A stretch of DNA of 64,000 nucleotides from Eisenbergiella tayi (GCF_001881565.1 NZ_MPDJ01000005.1:766452-830451), one strand, 5' to 3'. Shown: positions 8,743-18,354, numbered from the stretch's first letter. The notes: generated by a model from the sequence alone, not told the origin. Numbers and translations: made by a program.

Positions 8743-10983
8743 TTAACGCTCCTTCTCATACTGCGAAGGCGTAACCCCTACATACATCTTAAATGTCCTC
8801 CTGAATGTCACATCATTGGTAAACCCGCATTTTAAGGCAATTTCCTGCACATTCATATTCTTCTTTTCCATAAGAGAAATGGCGCATTCTATCCTTCTGG
8901 ATGCCACATATTTCTGGAATGTACAGCCGAACTGCTCCTTGAAATATTTCCCGAAATAGGTAGCGGTATAATGCATTACCCGGGCCGTTTCATTAAGGGA
9001 AAGGTTGGCGTCGGTCAGATGATCCTCCACATATTGCCGGATCATCTGATTTCTGGCGTAATATACCGGGTTTTCTTTCGCCACGCACTGTTCCATCAGA
9101 CGGACTGTTTTCAGGCGGAAGGTCTGCAGGTAGCTGTCAAGACCTGCAAAGCTTTCCGGTTCCAGCAATTCAATCTGGGGCGTCAGCTTACCCTGGCTTT
9201 TCTCTCCGAACAGTTCCAGCAGCATGGCATTCAGTTTGTGGATTCCTGCGAAATAAGCTTCCTTGTGCAGAAAACGGGTATTAAAATTATACAGCAGGAT
9301 TGATTGATAGGCTTCAAACAACGTTTCGGCGTTCAGCTCTTCCACCGCCCTCTCCATGCTCTTTCTTTTGTCTTCCGGTATTTCAAAGGATGAACAGTTT
9401 AAATCCCGTTCCTCTATGCGATCCTCCTCCAGACGGATGACCTTTTTTTCAGGATAAAAGAAATGGTATTCCAGGGCTCTTACCGCCTGGTTATAGGCGG
9501 ATAGAATATGCAGAATATCTTCATGTACGTTGCTCATACCAAGGGCAGCATCTTTGTAACCCGAATCATCAAAGGTCTGGGAGAGAAGGTCGGCAATCTC
9601 TTCCATAAGACTTTCCTCGCCATAGCTCAGCACCCAGATATAGTATTTATCCTCTTCCACAAAAACAGAATGGATCTGGGGATAGACGGCAAGGCAGGAA
9701 TCTATTTCCTTGATGTATTGTCCTGATTCCGGGCTATGTTTGAGCACCAGACAACGGTAGAGGGAGTACTGACGCATGGTGTTTACATATTTTACCTCGT
9801 TGGCCTGCGGTTTATTGGAACGTAGAAGGGTATGGAGAATATACTGTTCGATGAGGGGATTTTGTTCGAAGACTGTCACTTCCAGGCGCTTTTTCTGAGA
9901 GTCCAGCTCTTCCAGTGCCTTTTCAATAATCTGATACTCATTAACGCTGCCCTCCGGATCCTCCTCCACCAGCATATTCATGATATGTTCCAGCGGCTGG
10001 TAGCTGTATTTGGCCATCCGGGAAGCCACCACCACAATCAGTGCCAACAGCACCAGGTACCCCATAACCAGCCATTCCGTAAAAACAGTAAAATCCCTGT
10101 ACAAAAAATTATTATCCAGAATCTGTATGATGCCGATATCCATACCGGCTTTGGTATATTGGGAAAGGTATACTCCAAGCTCTTCGCTGTACCGGTACTC
10201 CTTGTCTGCCGCCTTCAGAATTTCCACCGAATCTCCCGGAAGAAGAGGTCCGTTATCTTTACCCCAGGAATAAATAACTTTCTGCCCATCCGTAAGGTAA
10301 AAACATGAGGTTCCGTCATCCATGAAATTCTCAATATAAGCACAGATTTTATCATAGGGTACAAAGAAAAGAATATTCACCTCCCCTGAATACGAATTCT
10401 GCAGGGGTATAGTCTGCAGCATAAAGAAACCCGTCACACGCTTCCCGTTTTTCATCAGGCTTGCGTTGTGGCAGATAGTTTTCTGGTTATTCTGATCCAG
10501 CATGGCTCCGGATAAAAATGCAGTATCCCCGCATTGAACCTGATAAATGCTTACGTATTCCTTCCAGTTCACTTTTCCGATACTGCTGATTCCAAAACCG
10601 CCAAGGCTGTAGTAAATATAGATGGATTCCACCATGCTGTCGTTGATTTCAGTCAGCGAAAGTGTGCTGGCATAATCAGAAATGTCCGACGCGGTTATGT
10701 TCCGGGCCATAAGCTCCGGTATCCTCTGCATATATTTCAGCCGGGTTACCCAGGGGGTCATGGAGTATTGGGCCGATGATTTAATCAGGTTATCCATCAG
10801 ATTTTTCAGCTCACTGTCCACATTTTCCGTTATGGAATTTTCAAAATTCAGCACCCGTTCCCGTGTCATGTGATAATAAAGAAAAGAAAACAGGCAGGAA
10901 ATTACTGTGAGAATAACCACCGGTATGCAGACATAAGAAACAAACATCTTATGCTTTGTCTGATATTTTTTACCCTTCCTCAT
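8743..10983 (-). CDS. Membrane-anchored AraC-family sensor-regulator (YesS/YtdP-like)
   Basis: The ATG at 10983 follows GGGGAG by six bases, giving 746 residues; an upstream in-frame start exists but lacks a site. Order: membrane helix near residue 20, an extracellular cache-like sensor of about 270 residues, a second membrane helix (EWLVMGYLVLLALIVVVAS), a cytoplasmic linker and a C-terminal AraC double helix-turn-helix ending GVTPSQYEKER. Proteins of this architecture sense sugars outside the cell and control neighbouring transporter operons. It follows the propeller glycosidase gene with a short gap and is likely the regulator of this operon. Confidence 0.9.
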   Translation of the reverse strand: MRKGKKYQTKHKMFVSYVCIPVVILTVISCLFSFLYYHMTRERVLNFENSITENVDSELKNLMDNLIKSSAQYSMTPWVTRLKYMQRIPELMARNITASDISDYASTLSLTEINDSMVESIYIYYSLGGFGISSIGKVNWKEYVSIYQVQCGDTAFLSGAMLDQNNQKTICHNASLMKNGKRVTGFFMLQTIPLQNSYSGEVNILFFVPYDKICAYIENFMDDGTSCFYLTDGQKVIYSWGKDNGPLLPGDSVEILKAADKEYRYSEELGVYLSQYTKAGMDIGIIQILDNNFLYRDFTVFTEWLVMGYLVLLALIVVVASRMAKYSYQPLEHIMNMLVEEDPEGSVNEYQIIEKALEELDSQKKRLEVTVFEQNPLIEQYILHTLLRSNKPQANEVKYVNTMRQYSLYRCLVLKHSPESGQYIKEIDSCLAVYPQIHSVFVEEDKYYIWVLSYGEESLMEEIADLLSQTFDDSGYKDAALGMSNVHEDILHILSAYNQAVRALEYHFFYPEKKVIRLEEDRIEERDLNCSSFEIPEDKRKSMERAVEELNAETLFEAYQSILLYNFNTRFLHKEAYFAGIHKLNAMLLELFGEKSQGKLTPQIELLEPESFAGLDSYLQTFRLKTVRLMEQCVAKENPVYYARNQMIRQYVEDHLTDANLSLNETARVMHYTATYFGKYFKEQFGCTFQKYVASRRIECAISLMEKKNMNVQEIALKCGFTNDVTFRRTFKMYVGVTPSQYEKER

Positions 10984-11021
10984 GCTCCACTCCCCCGCTG
11001 CAGTAATAAGGCTGCACAAGC

Positions 11022-12053
11022 TTACTCCCGGCCCGCTCCCTGCGGGAACAAATCCGGGTCTTTCAATTCTGCCAGGCCGATTTGTTCAAATACCCACACA
11101 GGCTCTTCATATGCTGCTCCATTATACCACATCATCCACTTATCCCCTACGCGCAGGACAAAAGGCTTATATACGGCTACAGAATCCCAATCCCCTTCTG
11201 TGGGACATATGAGGGGATTATCAGGATGCTTTTCCCAGCCCGTAATCCCGTCTGCTGATCTGGCAAGTCCTACCTGTGCCCTTTCCTCATGGAGATGGCC
11301 CACATAAAACATATAGAACCAGCCTTTTTCTTTGATAACGCAGGGAGCCACCACCTTATGCTGTTCCCACAAATGAGCTTTATCCCCGGATAACACAGGG
11401 TTACCCTCATATTTTTCCCAATGGATTCCGTCAGGGCTGGAAGCATACCCGATGGCGTCAGGTTCATGATTGCAGCCTGCGGCATACCACATTTTATAGA
11501 GCTGATCCTCCTCATCGAATAACACATGAGGGCACATAATGGCCTGCAGCTCCCATGCCTGATCCGGTACCATGACCGGTTCCTGCCTGCGTTCCCAGTG
11601 GATTCCGTCTGAGCTTACCGCAAGGCCGATCACCGACCGGCCATCCTCCAGATAGGGCTTCATCTGACCGGAATACCACATCATATACTGTCCATTATGG
11701 TAAATAACCGCAGGACGGTTGATTTCATCCGCCTCCCAGGAAGACCCAGGCAACGGCTCCAATACTGCACACGGATTCTCCCAATGAATGCCGTCCGTAC
11801 TTTCCGTGTAGCCGACAGCCCTTTTCGGCCGCCAGGAAAACCACATTTTAAATACCGGCATCCCCTCTTTTCCTTCTTCCAGCAATAACGAAACGTCAAA
11901 GCAGGTTCCGTAGTCTCCGCCGAATACCGGATTTTTCCCATATTTTTTCCAGCCTCCGGCAGTTCCGTATTGATAGTATTTCCGGTTTTCCTCACAATCA
12001 TAAAAGGCGATGCGCTCTGCGCTGCTCATTCCTTCCGGTGCTTTGATATTCAT
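11022..12053 (-). CDS. Five-bladed beta-propeller glycosidase-like protein
   Basis: A 343-residue cytoplasmic protein with repeated blades of the form S.DGIHWE (at least four: STDGIHWE, SSDGIHWE, SPDGIHWE, SADGITGWE) and repeated MWYSG/MWYAAG/MWYNG strands. This pattern is that of the GH32/GH43/GH130 propeller superfamily. The early FDVSLL and the EINRPAV and APCVIKEKG positions are where acidic catalytic residues of such enzymes fall, but I cannot assign a family or substrate. It sits in a carbohydrate importer operon after two permeases, so it probably acts on the imported oligosaccharide. Confidence 0.72.
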   Translation of the reverse strand: MNIKAPEGMSSAERIAFYDCEENRKYYQYGTAGGWKKYGKNPVFGGDYGTCFDVSLLLEEGKEGMPVFKMWFSWRPKRAVGYTESTDGIHWENPCAVLEPLPGSSWEADEINRPAVIYHNGQYMMWYSGQMKPYLEDGRSVIGLAVSSDGIHWERRQEPVMVPDQAWELQAIMCPHVLFDEEDQLYKMWYAAGCNHEPDAIGYASSPDGIHWEKYEGNPVLSGDKAHLWEQHKVVAPCVIKEKGWFYMFYVGHLHEERAQVGLARSADGITGWEKHPDNPLICPTEGDWDSVAVYKPFVLRVGDKWMMWYNGAAYEEPVWVFEQIGLAELKDPDLFPQGAGRE

Positions 12054-12093
12054 ATAAGTTTATCCTTTCTGTTTTGAATTATGTAATTCCTCA

Positions 12094-12954
12094 CTATTTT
12101 ACTGCGCCGATAAGTACACCCTTTTCGAAATATTTTTGTATAAAGGGGTACAGAATCATGATGGGGAAACAGGCGATGACAATAACGGCATATTTCATCT
12201 GCTCGTTCATCAGCACCGCATCCAGCCCCATTCCTGAGGCCTGTACCTCACTGGTAATCAGGATACTCCGAAGATACAGCTGTATGGGCTGCAGCTTTTC
12301 ATTAGATAAAAAAATCAATGGTGCGAAATAACTGTTCCAGTAGCCCACACCATAAAACAGAATCAGTACGGAAATGATGGGTTTGGATAAGGGGATAAAA
12401 ATGCGCGTCATTACCGTCCATTCCGATCCTCCGTCTATTTTCACTGCTTCCGCCATCTCTTCCGGAAGGGATTCAAAAAAGGAACGGGTTATAATCAGGT
12501 TATAGGCACTGATAATATAGGGAAGCACAATAGCCCATCTGGTATTATACAGATGCATTTTCTGCACCAGGATATACAGAGGCACCAGACCACCGCTGAT
12601 AAACATAGTCAGCGTCATCAGCAGAGACAGCTGTCTGCGCAGGAAGAAACGTTTTCTGGACAGAACAAAGGCTGTTGTTGCTGTCAGTGTCACGCTGGCA
12701 GCCGCCCCCACTACAGTATACCAGATGGTATTGGCAAAGGAGCGCAGTACTGTGGCATTGTCCAGAATCATGCGGTAGGCCTTCAGGGAAAAACCCTTCG
12801 GCAGAAGATACACATCCCTTGCCAGCACATGGGATGGCTCACTGAAGGACATGCTCACCACATAAATGACCGGATATAAAGTAAAAATAATAATTAATAT
12901 AGTCGCTATGATAATCGGAATGTCCGATGGTATAAATCTTTCTTTTCTGTTCAT
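12094..12954 (-). CDS. ABC transporter permease, LplC/YcjP type (second operon)
   Basis: A 286-residue permease with six hydrophobic helices, an EAA loop (ESLPEEMAEAVKIDGGSE) and the typical C-terminus FEKGVLIGAVK. The start ATG follows GGAGGAAGGATAAACC. It pairs with the LplB-type permease upstream. Confidence 0.93.
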   Translation of the reverse strand: MNRKERFIPSDIPIIIATILIIIFTLYPVIYVVSMSFSEPSHVLARDVYLLPKGFSLKAYRMILDNATVLRSFANTIWYTVVGAAASVTLTATTAFVLSRKRFFLRRQLSLLMTLTMFISGGLVPLYILVQKMHLYNTRWAIVLPYIISAYNLIITRSFFESLPEEMAEAVKIDGGSEWTVMTRIFIPLSKPIISVLILFYGVGYWNSYFAPLIFLSNEKLQPIQLYLRSILITSEVQASGMGLDAVLMNEQMKYAVIVIACFPIMILYPFIQKYFEKGVLIGAVK

Positions 12955-13029
12955 GGTTTATCCTTCCTCCGCCGGATTTCAGTTTCTGTCTTTTCTCATA
13001 TCTGTCTCCCGGTCTTTCTGTCCTACTCA

Positions 13030-13944
13030 TCAGAATATACTGGTTTCCGTTGTTTTTTTCGCCAGGAAATTGGCTCCCAGCAAAATCACTACATTGATCA
13101 TGGAATTGGCAAGCCCTACGGCGGAAGCAAAACTGTACTGGGCGTTCAGAAGCCCTTTACGGTATACGTAGGTGGAAAAAATATCGGCGGTGGAATAGGT
13201 GGCTGAATTATACATGAGGATTACCTTTTCATAACCGATATTCAGCATGTTTCCCATGTTCAGAATCAGAAGCAAAATGATGGTGGGAGCAATGGAAGGC
13301 AGGGTTATGTAGATCAATTTTTTCCAGCGGCCCGCGCCGTCAAGAGACGCAGATTCGTACATCTCCTGGTCTATTCCCGCGATTGCCGCCACATAGATAA
13401 TGGAATTCCATCCGAATTCCTGCCAGACACCGGATCCCACATACAGGGTCCGGAACGCTTCCGGAAGGTTAAAATAATTTTTAGGCTGCACGCCGAAATT
13501 GGCAAGCAGCTGTGTGAGCACACCGCCGTTGGATGACAGCAGATCTTTCAGGATTCCCACCACTACCACCACAGAAACAAAGTGGGGAAGATAAGCGGCC
13601 GTCTGAGCCACTCTGCGGATTCCACTGTGTTTCAGTTCATTTAAGAGCAGGGCGAAGGCTATGGGTACGGGGAAGGACCACAGCAGCTGCTCAATGCTGA
13701 GCAGGAACGTATTTTTAACTAAGCGTCCGAAATAAACGGATTCCACCAGTTCCCTGAAATGCTTAAGCCCCGCCCAGGGACTTCCCCATATCCCTTTGGA
13801 TATGTTGTAATCTTTAAAAGCCATCAATATCCCATACATGGGTCCATAACAAAAGATGGCAAAATACAGCACGCCCGGAAGAATGATCAGCAAAAGCATC
13901 CAATCCCGCCTGATATTTTTCTGTAATATACGCAGCGCTTTCAT
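13030..13944 (-). CDS. ABC transporter permease, LplB type (second operon)
   Basis: The start is taken at the ATG at 13944 (304 residues), four bases after AGAGGAAG. A longer open frame to 14055 runs into the adjacent inverted-repeat element and would add a low-complexity tail, so I reject it. The protein shows six membrane helices and the EAA loop (DQEMYESASLDGAGRWKK). Its ribosome binding site lies in the 9-bp repeat that flanks the MITE-like element, so the insertion left translation intact. Confidence 0.92.
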   Translation of the reverse strand: MKALRILQKNIRRDWMLLLIILPGVLYFAIFCYGPMYGILMAFKDYNISKGIWGSPWAGLKHFRELVESVYFGRLVKNTFLLSIEQLLWSFPVPIAFALLLNELKHSGIRRVAQTAAYLPHFVSVVVVVGILKDLLSSNGGVLTQLLANFGVQPKNYFNLPEAFRTLYVGSGVWQEFGWNSIIYVAAIAGIDQEMYESASLDGAGRWKKLIYITLPSIAPTIILLLILNMGNMLNIGYEKVILMYNSATYSTADIFSTYVYRKGLLNAQYSFASAVGLANSMINVVILLGANFLAKKTTETSIF

Positions 13945-13951
13945 ATAACTT

Positions 13952-13960
13952 CCTCTCCGG
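13952..13960. repeat. 9-bp direct repeat (left), likely target-site duplication
   Basis: CCTCTCCGG at this position is repeated exactly at 14259-14267. The two copies abut the two ends of the inverted-repeat element, as expected for target duplication on insertion. This copy, read on the minus strand as CCGGAGAGG, also serves as ribosome binding site of the permease gene. Confidence 0.7.
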
Positions 13961-14258
13961 TCACTGTTCATGTTTTCCCCGTGCTGCCTGAAGTTTCCGT
14001 CTGCCCCGCCTTCCTCTCCCGGCCTTTCTGAGCTGTACCGGCTGCTGTACGACAAGGATTCCTGTAAGGGCCGTATAAATACGCCGGTCCTTAGGCTGCG
14101 TATTTTGCAGCCTTAGTACCGCTGCGTAGTTATCCGAGCGAAAGCGCGCCCTGTAAGGAACCTTGTCGTACAGCAGCCGGTACAGTTCAGAAAAGCCGGG
14201 AGAGGAAGGCGGGGCAGACGGAAACTTCAGGCAGCACGGGGAAAACATGAACAGTAAC
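13961..14258. mobile_element. MITE-like element with ~100-bp terminal inverted repeats
   Basis: A 298-bp non-coding element. The left arm (about 13961-14063) and right arm (about 14156-14258) are near-perfect reverse complements over roughly 100 bases, with a few substitutions and one indel. The tips read TCACTGTTCATG and, on the other strand, TTACTGTTCATG. About 92 bases between the arms hold a small GGCTGC/GCAGCC hairpin. No transposase is encoded, so it would have been moved in trans. It lies between the binding-protein gene and the permease gene, and as RNA would fold into a very long hairpin that may lower permease expression. Confidence 0.75.
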
Positions 14259-14267
14259 CCTCTCCGG
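14259..14267. repeat. 9-bp direct repeat (right), likely target-site duplication
   Basis: Exact second copy of CCTCTCCGG, on the far side of the MITE-like element. It partly overlaps the hairpin that follows the binding-protein gene. Confidence 0.7.
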
Positions 14268-14288
14268 AGGGCGCCCGGAAGCGCCCTC
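14267..14288 (-). terminator. Hairpin after binding-protein gene
   Basis: GAGGGCGC (14267-14274) and GCGCCCTC (14281-14288) form a perfect 8-bp stem with a 6-base loop just past the stop codon. There is no T-run, so it is more likely an mRNA-protecting or attenuating hairpin than a full terminator. Confidence 0.6.
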
Positions 14289-14295
14289 ATTCTTT

Positions 14296-16014
14296 TTACT
14301 GTCCTACAATTTCCTGATATCTCTGGTACTGTGCAGATTTAATATCAATAATATCCTGCATACCCATGCTGTTGGCTGTTTCCACATATTTGTCAAAGTT
14401 ATCCAGTGATTCCGTGCCGATAACAAAGGCTGTGAACATTTCATCCAGATAAGTGGAAAGATCAGGCCATATGCTGGTATAAACTTCGGATTCCTCTGCC
14501 GTTCCCAGCATTTCCGGGAAGGGATTCTCCATATTTCCATAGGCCTCTTTACATGCGGTTTCCACTTTGGTTCCTTCGAATATTTTCATGAAGGCTTCGC
14601 CGGAATCGTTGATAAAATAAGTAGGCCATGCACCGATACTTCTCAATGCGGAAAAAGCTGAGGTATAGGTTTCATTATTGGTTATCAAATCGGTGAACCG
14701 GATTTCCCCGGATTCATCATATTCGTAGGACATGCCCTCGATCCCATAGTTGTAAAGCATCAGGCCATCCTGGCTTGCATATACGTAATCAATCCACTGG
14801 ACTGCAGCTTCCGGGTTCTTGCAGGCGGAGGTAACACCATAATAATGCCAGGTGAGGCCTCTTTTAGTCATACGGGCCGTGCCGTTTTCATCCGCCTGGA
14901 TAACCGGCATGAATTCATAGTCACAGTCAGGATTGCTTGTCCTTGCCAAATCATCGGAGGATGCCATATTATCGGCAGGGTCATGGCAGACAATCCCCAC
15001 CTTGTCCTCGGTTATATTCTGGGTGAGAAGAGTACCGTCCAGATCGTCGGATATCAGTCCTTCCGAATAGCATTTATTCAGGAATGCCAACATTTCTTTA
15101 TATTGATCCTCTACGGCAGCATAATGTACTTTACCGCTGTCATCGGTATACCATAAGGAATTGGTATCGTAGCCGAAGCCTGTCATCAGGTAATACAGCT
15201 GTTTGATGCCGTTTTTGGTTGCCATGGGAATTTCATCATTGGGATTTCCGTTTCCGTTGGCATCCTGTTCCTTGAAGGCCACCAGCACATCGTAAAGCTC
15301 GTCTACTGTTTTCGGCATTTCCAGCCCCAGGTTATTCAGCCAGTCCTGTCTGATATAAAGGTAATCGGGAACATAATCGTTAATATCCCCCCACCAGCCT
15401 GCCAGAGCATAAATATTTCCGTCAGAAGAGGTACACATGGCTTCCAGCGCCGGATATTTTTCAAATAATGCCTTTATGTTAGGAGCATATTCTTCAATTA
15501 AATCATTCAGAGGAATCAGCACGCCATTGCTGGAATACGTATCCACACCCACATTAGAATCAAAGGGCGGTATTTCCACCATATCGGGCAGTCCCTCCAT
15601 GGAGGCCAGTCTGGTCTGAAGGACGGTTTCCACATCGCTGCTGTACGTATCCCATTCAATATGAATACCGGTACGGTTTTCGATTTCCTTCTGGACTGCC
15701 GTTCCGTCATTGTAGCTGACACCGGCACACCAGGTATCATTTCCCATATAGGTAAGTGTAACTGAACCCGGATCGCAGATGGGAAGCTTAAGCCCTCCTA
15801 AATCATATACGGTTCCTGTTGCATTGATTGCAGTATTATGGGCCGGATCTGATTGTTCCTGTGCTCCTCCTTCCTCCGATACGGCTTCTGTTTTGTTTTC
15901 CGCCGGAACGGAATCAGCCGTTGAAGACGTGTTTCCGGAAGAGCTTCCGCAGCCTGCCAGCATGGAACCGGCTAAAACTGCTGTAAGTAAGCATGACAAT
16001 AATTTCTTTTGCAT
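14296..16014 (-). CDS. ABC transporter extracellular solute-binding lipoprotein (second operon)
   Basis: The ATG at 16014 is preceded by AAAGGGAGTTACATT and begins MQKKLLSCLLTAVLAGSMLAGCG, a classic lipoprotein signal with lipobox LAGC (shown only to mark the signal). The mature 550-residue protein is a large LplA-type sugar-binding protein, with calcium-loop-like DANGNGNPND at mid-length. A longer frame up to 16110 would add 32 unlikely residues. It is the first gene of the second importer operon and has its own promoter. Confidence 0.92.
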   Translation of the reverse strand: MQKKLLSCLLTAVLAGSMLAGCGSSSGNTSSTADSVPAENKTEAVSEEGGAQEQSDPAHNTAINATGTVYDLGGLKLPICDPGSVTLTYMGNDTWCAGVSYNDGTAVQKEIENRTGIHIEWDTYSSDVETVLQTRLASMEGLPDMVEIPPFDSNVGVDTYSSNGVLIPLNDLIEEYAPNIKALFEKYPALEAMCTSSDGNIYALAGWWGDINDYVPDYLYIRQDWLNNLGLEMPKTVDELYDVLVAFKEQDANGNGNPNDEIPMATKNGIKQLYYLMTGFGYDTNSLWYTDDSGKVHYAAVEDQYKEMLAFLNKCYSEGLISDDLDGTLLTQNITEDKVGIVCHDPADNMASSDDLARTSNPDCDYEFMPVIQADENGTARMTKRGLTWHYYGVTSACKNPEAAVQWIDYVYASQDGLMLYNYGIEGMSYEYDESGEIRFTDLITNNETYTSAFSALRSIGAWPTYFINDSGEAFMKIFEGTKVETACKEAYGNMENPFPEMLGTAEESEVYTSIWPDLSTYLDEMFTAFVIGTESLDNFDKYVETANSMGMQDIIDIKSAQYQRYQEIVGQ

Positions 16015-16060
16015 AATGTAACTCCCTTTCCTGATTCGTTTTCCTATAAGCCCGGCCGGT

Positions 16061-16089
16061 CTTATATCGTGGTTGTGTTGCTGATTCAA
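16061..16089 (-). promoter_or_regulatory. Promoter of second importer operon
   Basis: On the minus strand TTGAAT (16084-16089) and TATAAG (16061-16066) are separated by exactly 17 bases and lie about 50 bases upstream of the binding-protein start. This is a good sigma-A-type promoter by sequence. Confidence 0.6.
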
Positions 16090-16120
16090 GTATATGTTGT
16101 TTATGCACAATTATAAAGAA

Positions 16121-16170
16121 ACAAAATCAGCTTTCTTATGCATTATTCATGCCCAGAAAGCTGATTTTGT
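16121..16170 (-). terminator. Intrinsic terminator, 16-bp perfect stem
   Basis: Perfect 16-base arms at 16121-16136 and 16155-16170 with an 18-base loop. On the minus strand the stem ends in TTTTGTTTCTTT. It terminates the 62-residue gene and its upstream neighbour before the promoter of the transporter operon. Confidence 0.75.
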
Positions 16171-16240
16171 ATGAAATCATTGATTTTGTTTTTTACTTTT
16201 TAGGAATTGTTCGGAGTCCCACCTTCACCTGTTTAGCCTG

Positions 16241-16429
16241 CTATAAAAGCATCTCCATCTCTTTCTTAAATGCACTCTTCCGTGAATGCATCTGCCGGAT
16301 CCTTTCTCTTGTCTCGCCACTGGGCCTCATCTTCTTTTGGGGCATGGCTTTATAAAGCTCCACTATCAATAAGCGCAAATCCTCTTCCGGATACTCTTTT
16401 ATCACTTCTTTTATTTCCGATACCAGCAT
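16241..16429 (-). CDS. Small protein of 62 residues, unknown
   Basis: The ATG at 16429 starts just after the stop of the pRiA4b-like gene. The protein begins MLVSEIKEVIKEYPEEDL and is charged and helical. The N-terminal half looks well formed, but the C-terminal part (KKMRPSGETRERIRQMHSRK) is of different character, so it may be a truncated or frameshifted remnant of a longer protein. I do not recognise a family. Confidence 0.45.
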   Translation of the reverse strand: MLVSEIKEVIKEYPEEDLRLLIVELYKAMPQKKMRPSGETRERIRQMHSRKSAFKKEMEMLL

Positions 16430-16433
16430 ATTA

Positions 16434-17612
16434 TTACCATTCCTCTTCGTCGTAAGACGGATACTGTTCGGGATTTGCGCCCTTAACCACAGTCGTTTCA
16501 CTGCCTTCCATGTGCCCGGGAATTATACGCTTAACCATTACATGGAAATGCCACGAATCACCAAAATCATATATGAATTCGAAGTTTAAACCTTCATATA
16601 AAGTAAGCTCCTCCAATACAACCTCGTCAGCCGTCAGTTCCATATCCCTACATTCCGGTGCATAATACTTTTGTCTCAGGGTTCCGGAACCAAATTGAAA
16701 ATAATACAAATGATCACTGTCAAAGTTTACACTTTTTAATATCTCATAATGAAGCTCTTCCAATGTATGCTGATCCCCGGTTTTTATTTCCCTTACCGCG
16801 GAACCAACCCTTATTTGAAACTCAATGGAATGCTCTCCCGGTTCTGCTGATTTCTCCAAAATACGTTGGAATTTTAAATCCGTATCTGTCATTTCCTCTG
16901 GTATTATCTCAAAAATTAAATCTGAAAGCGAGTCATCATCCGGGTAATTCCAGAAATCCTCGTCAATCTCATCCATCAGCGCTGTCAAGCAGGCTCCTTC
17001 TTCCGTTTTATAAATCGCATTCACCAGAAATTTATTTTCCGGATCTACAGGTTCTTCGTCCAGCCATTCAATAGTAATTAAGCGGAATAATGCACAGAGA
17101 CGAAGCTGCGGAGAATAAAATTTCCCCCATATTTGAGGGTCTTTTACATAAGAATATGTAACAGGCTCATTAACTTTTGTTTTCCTGAGCTTTTCATAAA
17201 ATTCGGAACTTCCTGCACTGAAAGAAAAATTTCTGAAAGCATCCTCGTATCCCCCAAGCCATACCCACATCATAAGGGCATACTTTTCGATAGGATATAA
17301 TTCATAAAAAGAAGGATATTTTGGGCCTTTTTCATAAATCAGCCCCGCGCCCTTCTTTGATACCAGCCGCAGGATGTCCAAATATACGGAAAAGAATACA
17401 AAGAAATCAATTACTGTATAATATTCCTGTGTCCTTCCTGCCTTCTTATATCTCTCTTTTACGATATGGAAACGGCTGTTCAGTTCAAAACAATCTTTTT
17501 TTCCAAAATGGCCCGTCGCCTTCGAAATCATTACTTCGTTTGTTTCTATGTAATCCAGAAAAATCTGATATTCCTTTTCCAGTTCCTCTGCCGCATTCTG
17601 AAATTGATTCAT
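16434..17612 (-). CDS. pRiA4b ORF-3-like domain protein
   Basis: A 392-residue protein. The last 130 residues carry the plasmid pRiA4b ORF-3-like fold, with the sequence landmarks TLEELHYEILKSVNFDSDHLYYF and the conserved FIYDFGDSWHFHV. The N-terminal 260 residues are acidic and helical with no recognised domain. The function of the family is unknown; it is found in many bacteria, sometimes near mobile elements. The following small gene starts 4 bases after the stop codon. Confidence 0.75.
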   Translation of the reverse strand: MNQFQNAAEELEKEYQIFLDYIETNEVMISKATGHFGKKDCFELNSRFHIVKERYKKAGRTQEYYTVIDFFVFFSVYLDILRLVSKKGAGLIYEKGPKYPSFYELYPIEKYALMMWVWLGGYEDAFRNFSFSAGSSEFYEKLRKTKVNEPVTYSYVKDPQIWGKFYSPQLRLCALFRLITIEWLDEEPVDPENKFLVNAIYKTEEGACLTALMDEIDEDFWNYPDDDSLSDLIFEIIPEEMTDTDLKFQRILEKSAEPGEHSIEFQIRVGSAVREIKTGDQHTLEELHYEILKSVNFDSDHLYYFQFGSGTLRQKYYAPECRDMELTADEVVLEELTLYEGLNFEFIYDFGDSWHFHVMVKRIIPGHMEGSETTVVKGANPEQYPSYDEEEW

Positions 17613-17628
17613 CTCTCATCCTCTGCTC

Positions 17629-18150
17629 TTATCTGTTCCCCGTTCGGAACCCGTATATTTTCTTCAACCGCTCCCAGATCTCATAAGCTGCCGGACATAC
17701 TTCCACCGCATCGAGCACACTGTACAGGCTCTCCAGTCTGTATGGCTGGTCCGTGTAGGGATATCTGCTGCAATTATCCGGTTTATTCTCTCCAAGCATG
17801 CATGTGCCATCCTCTTTCAGGAAGTCACAGGGCATATGTTTCGTCTGGTACTCCCACGGCATCGCACCACGTTCCAGAAAAAATTCAATAAACTGTTCCC
17901 TGGTAAGCTTTAACCCCTCCGCATCCTTTTCCAAATCCCCCTCCGGGATGGTGCCAGGGTACATTTTACAGCAATTTCTGCACTTACTGCAGTCATATCC
18001 GTCAAATATTTCTTTGTGCAGCTCCAGGAACTGCCTGTCCAGCGTTTCTTCATCTGCATGGTTTTTCAAGTAAGAACGAAAGCGAATATTTTCATTCTCC
18101 TTCCGTTTTGCCTGCCCGGCAACTTCTTCCGGTTTTATCATGGCTGACAC
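17629..18150 (-). CDS. YkgJ-type cysteine-cluster protein
   Basis: A 173-residue soluble protein with a metal-binding cysteine pattern: CSKCRNCCKMYPG near residue 55, CDFL, CMLGE and CSRYPY. This is the zinc/iron-chelating YkgJ family of unknown function. It ends 17 bases before the pRiA4b-like gene in the same direction, so they may be co-transcribed. Confidence 0.85.
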   Translation of the reverse strand: MSAMIKPEEVAGQAKRKENENIRFRSYLKNHADEETLDRQFLELHKEIFDGYDCSKCRNCCKMYPGTIPEGDLEKDAEGLKLTREQFIEFFLERGAMPWEYQTKHMPCDFLKEDGTCMLGENKPDNCSRYPYTDQPYRLESLYSVLDAVEVCPAAYEIWERLKKIYGFRTGNR

Positions 18151-18354
18151 CTATCCTTTCATGTTATCTTTATATATTTTGATCCTAATGCTCTTATCAT
18201 AATAAATCAACAATTATTAGCAAAAACCGATAAATATTTCGTTCCATCTAAAGCAAACGTCCCTGCGGACAGCAAGTTAATTACATACACAGATGCGTAT
18301 CTCCGGCTTGCTGCCACAGAGATTCAATAATCGTTGGAAACGCGGCAGGCCGCT

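Noticed and set aside
13030..14055. Longer start of the LplB-type permease at 14055
   Set aside because: The extension lies in the MITE-like inverted repeat and has no membrane-protein-like N-terminus; the ATG at 13944 has a good ribosome binding site.
13961..14290. A 109-codon reading frame across the MITE-like element
   Set aside because: It is produced by the inverted repeat and has low-complexity composition and no ribosome site.
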